64,000 nt of DNA from contig NZ_RCWH01000001.1 of the NCBI RefSeq assembly GCF_003668635.1, forward strand, positions 1-64,000. Direction: 5' to 3'. Shown here one piece after another: positions 61,669-64,000 of the stretch. Below the pieces are notes generated by a model that had not been told where the DNA came from, did not search any database, and saw nothing but the letters and a program-made list of their open reading frames with translations. The position numbers were made by a program, and so were the translations under genes. Source of the DNA: Planomicrobium sp. Y74 (lineage in GTDB: Bacteria; Bacillota; Bacilli; Bacillales_A; Planococcaceae). The stretch's first letter is position 1, and every line of letters begins with the position of its first letter.

Positions 61669-62802
61669 TTATTTCTGTTCTTTCATCGCCTGACGGGCTT
61701 CGGTCATTTGTTTCCAAACAGAACCTTCCGCTTCTTCGCCTTGCTCAATCCGTGCAATCGCCATTTTTATCTGCAGCTTAACCTCAAATTCCGGATCATC
61801 AGCAGCTTCCTTCAGTGCAGGTAGCGCCGCTTCTGTTCCAGTTTCGTAAAGGAACATAGCGGCACGCCAGCGGACCAGCTTGTTTTTATCTTTTAATGTC
61901 TCGATCATGATGGGTTCGAATTCTTCAAAGCCCAGATCGCTGATCGTATCGCCGGCTGTTCTGCGGACAGCCCAGCTTTTATCTTTCATAGCCCGTTCAA
62001 TATACGGCACAACTGCTTTGTCATCAATATCGCCGAGATAGATTGCAGCCTGTCGGCGGATTGACATTTTTTCATCATCAAGCGCCTTATCCAGCAGCGG
62101 CAAATCCTCAAGGTCCGCTTCAATCATCTGATCGAGCAATTGGAAACGCGTTTCCCATTCGGGAACATCAAATTCTTCCGCCGTCACTTTTCTTCCGCGT
62201 GAAACGGCTTCCTGCTTCTCAGCATCTTTTGGCTGTGTTAAAGCATCCAGTCGCTCCTGCGGATAAGCCGCTTCGATTTCTTCTACAACGCTTTTGCCTA
62301 TTTCATCTTTTTCTCCGTAACGGACACCGTAATCCGCCCACTTACGCTGCATCAGGTAGTTTTCTTCTGTCGGGTCCATGACAATGCTCATCGCCGTTAC
62401 AAAGCGCTCAGGCATGCCAAAACGTTCTTCTGAGGCATTATCAAAAACTTTAACCTGCAGCGGTATGCCTTTGAATTCCTGGACATGTACATATACTTCC
62501 CCGTAATGCTCATCGATTTCAAGTTCCTGCTCGCTGTTGCCACTGCCTTCGCCTAGTGCTTTACGGACATCTGCCAGAATGTTTTCCCAGCCGAATTTGG
62601 CGATGCGCTCCACTGCGAGGAAATCCGCTACATGGTATACACCTTTTACCCCGTCAATTGCCAGGATATTCTGGATTTCAGTTGGTGCCCCTTCGAGATT
62701 GTCCTGGTTGTAATTATGGCTTTTCCCAAACGGCAGTTCCTGATCTATGATCACTTTCATCGTATTCGGGCTTGGTGTAGGCTCAATTGTTTTGATCTTC
62801 AC
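61669..62802 (-). CDS. cvfC: CvfC family protein (YpgR)
   Basis: A 377-residue protein. The N-terminal domain (about 1-85), KTIEPTPSPNTMKVIIDQEL, then ILAIDGVKGVYHVADFLAV, is an NfuA/NifU-N-like scaffold domain. The C-terminal half (about 215-370) consists of HEAT-like repeats: DKALDDEKMSIRRQAAIYLG, AMKDKSWAVRRTAGDTISDL, and others. This combination, and the length of 377, match CvfC of Staphylococcus, linked to virulence and stress, and YpgR of B. subtilis. Its biochemistry is not known. It starts with AGGAGG before the ATG, just downstream of repeat copy F. Confidence 0.9.
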   Translation of the reverse strand: MKIKTIEPTPSPNTMKVIIDQELPFGKSHNYNQDNLEGAPTEIQNILAIDGVKGVYHVADFLAVERIAKFGWENILADVRKALGEGSGNSEQELEIDEHYGEVYVHVQEFKGIPLQVKVFDNASEERFGMPERFVTAMSIVMDPTEENYLMQRKWADYGVRYGEKDEIGKSVVEEIEAAYPQERLDALTQPKDAEKQEAVSRGRKVTAEEFDVPEWETRFQLLDQMIEADLEDLPLLDKALDDEKMSIRRQAAIYLGDIDDKAVVPYIERAMKDKSWAVRRTAGDTISDLGFEEFEPIMIETLKDKNKLVRWRAAMFLYETGTEAALPALKEAADDPEFEVKLQIKMAIARIEQGEEAEGSVWKQMTEARQAMKEQK

Positions 62803-62836
62803 AAAAATCCCTCCTGTTTTAAAAACTTATAGTAAC

Positions 62837-63213
62837 CGATATTCTGCAAAACAACTCCGCTTTCCAAAAACCGTGCTCCTGCATCGCTGCGCTAGCTTCG
62901 TCGCAAAGCCGCCGGCCGAACAACCTCCGGCCGCACTTGGCTCGCGCTGAGCTAACTCGGACTCGTTGCCCTTCGCCCGAGTGAATCTCAGCACTTCGCT
63001 TGCTCCCCAAGGAGTCTTCGCTGTTTTGCTCCATATCTCTAGAGACTTCTCTTAGCGCCGGTGCGCCTCCGGACTGGGCGAAGCGATAAGACGAGTGTTC
63101 TTCTCGGCTTATTGCGGGAGCCAAGGTGCGCCATACGAAGATGGCCCTCCTTTGCGACGAGCAGTGCACAGGAGCATAATCTTTGCCCTTGTCCAAAGCG
63201 CCGAAGCGGCATA
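62837..63213 (+). repeat. Dispersed inverted-end repeat, copy F (long form with insertion)
   Basis: The core runs from GATATTCTGCAAAACAAC (62837-62854) to GCTGTTTTGCTCCATATC (63020-63037). The second module carries GATAAGACGAG...CTCGGCTTATTG and ends near AGCGCCGAAGCGG (about 63206). About 70 bases (63118-63190), containing TTTGCGACGAGCAGTGCACAG, lie between GGGAG and CTTGTCC, where copies A and C have none. Copy F separates the cvfC start from the ABC-F gene. Confidence 0.82.
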
Positions 63214-63252
63214 TTAATACGAATTTCTTAAATCAACTTATTTAAAAATGAC

Positions 63253-64000
63253 TCATCCCTCAGCCAGATCCTGGAGGTAAGTCCAGCGTTCCAGTTTGGC
63301 ATCATATTGCTTGGTCAATTCATCAATTTCAGCTGTCAGTTTTCGCAGTTTATCGTAATCCGCTCCTGCTTCAGCCATTTCTTTTTCATGTTCTTCTATT
63401 TTCGATTCCAGTGAAGAAATGTCTTCCAGAATCGTGCTGTATTCCTGCTGTTCTTTATAAGTCATTTTCTTTTTCGGTTCATTTTTCGGTTTTTCCGGCG
63501 TCAGTGCAGCTACCGGTATTTTATTGTCTTCTGTCACCGGGCTTTGCTTTTCTTTGATGAACTCTGTATAGAGACCTTGGTATTCTTCGATTTTACCTGT
63601 CCCGGTTGTCCATAATTTACGGGCAATCCGGTCTAAGAAGAAACGATCATGCGAAATCGTCAGCACGACACCCGGGAATTTTTCAAGGAAATCTTCGAGA
63701 ACACCAAGTGTCTGTATATCGAGGTCATTTGTCGGCTCATCGAGAAGCAGGATATTTGGCTGCTCCATCAATAATTTCAACAGATACAAACGCTTACGTT
63801 CACCGCCGGACAGTTTGCCAATCTGAGTGCCGTGTCCGTTTGATGGGAAAAGGAATCGTTCAAGCATCTGTGTAGCAGACAGACGGACACCTTTTTCAGC
63901 TTCATAATCGTTGGAAATTTCCTGGATGTATTCTATCATCCGCTGAGATTCATTCATCTCGGGAAGATGCTGTGTGAAATGGGCGATTTTGACCGTGCTG
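63253..64000 (-). CDS. ABC-F family ATPase, C-terminal part (YfmR/Uup-like), cut by window edge
   Basis: The gene runs off the right edge of the window; the visible 248 codons start after the second Walker A. Reading upstream from the first visible Met, KIAHFTQHLPEMNES continues the frame to base 64000, so the gene is open. The second domain has signature KLSGGERKRLYLL and Walker B ILLLDEPTNDLD. The C-terminal coiled coil (TEIDELTKQYDAKLERW-type) is typical of YfmR and Uup. ABC-F proteins rescue or regulate ribosomes. The other ABC-F gene at 27301 is from a different branch. Confidence 0.92.
   Translation of the reverse strand, partial: STVKIAHFTQHLPEMNESQRMIEYIQEISNDYEAEKGVRLSATQMLERFLFPSNGHGTQIGKLSGGERKRLYLLKLLMEQPNILLLDEPTNDLDIQTLGVLEDFLEKFPGVVLTISHDRFFLDRIARKLWTTGTGKIEEYQGLYTEFIKEKQSPVTEDNKIPVAALTPEKPKNEPKKKMTYKEQQEYSTILEDISSLESKIEEHEKEMAEAGADYDKLRKLTAEIDELTKQYDAKLERWTYLQDLAEG

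Noticed and set aside
62819-63196. 125-codon minus-strand frame in copy F
   Set aside because: Entirely made of repeat sequence; no homology to proteins I recognise.

Overview
The window looks like chromosome from a low-to-mid GC Gram-positive bacterium of the order Bacillales. Many gene orders match Bacillus subtilis: ypjP-thyA-dfrA-plsC-DegV, ypmR-ypmS-msrA-msrB, yojN/yojO-like genes beside odhAB, xpaC-yaaN, ykoFEDC behind a TPP riboswitch, and the ypgR/brxA/ypiP neighbourhood. I infer the family Planococcaceae (Planococcus or a close relative) from gene content and the absence of sporulation operons; this is an inference. No rRNA, tRNA, CRISPR array or prophage is visible.

Layout. 1-250: 3' end of an IS3-family element. 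0.27-2.3 kb: DUF421, DUF1643-like and SCP2 genes. 2.5-5.6 kb: a polyol/sugar-type cluster (Gfo/Idh/MocA, ThuA-like, Gfo/Idh/MocA) behind a strong promoter with a perfect palindromic operator. 6.0-8.3 kb: a two-subunit Na+/solute symporter and a small membrane protein. 8.7-12.3 kb: sqdB and sqdX for the sulfolipid SQDG, then a GtrA-like membrane protein and an SGNH hydrolase. 12.7-14.3 kb: two paralogous IDEAL proteins and a FrnE-type DsbA. 14.7-18.3 kb: TPP riboswitch and ykoFEDC, an ECF thiamine-precursor importer. 18.4-19.8 kb: a cyclic di-GMP-I riboswitch in front of a secreted, acidic, coiled-coil DUF5667 protein.

20-35 kb carries mostly single genes: DUF4362 lipoprotein, half-length Spo0M, AI-2E-type permease, LCP protein, MsrA, GNAT, YjjG phosphatase, CynX-type MFS, ABC-F YkpA, YkvA, two cold-shock-domain proteins, thermolysin, Ohr, XpaC-TelA. 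35-48 kb: VWA/MoxR pair, DUF6501, DedA, 2-oxoglutarate dehydrogenase E1/E2, a PAS-GGDEF cyclase, DapF, MurG, MATE. 49-64 kb: CobW GTPase, carboxy-terminal protease, DeoD, YozE, MsrAB, YpmS/YpmR, DegV, PlsC, DfrA, ThyA, YpjP, a 25-residue microprotein, RsmJ-like methylase, BrxA, CvfC and a partial ABC-F gene.

The most interesting non-coding structure is a dispersed repeat family, seen six times. It has GATATnnnGCAAAACAGC-type inverted ends, and three copies carry an extra hairpin module. Other points are a terminator hairpin inside the cold-shock gene leader, a four-copy 20-21 bp GGACAGTATT array, a duplicated terminator flanking one repeat copy beside thyA, and the c-di-GMP riboswitch, which shares the window with a diguanylate cyclase. 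Repair of oxidised protein and thiol stress recurs (two MsrA, MsrB, Ohr, BrxA, DsbA-like).
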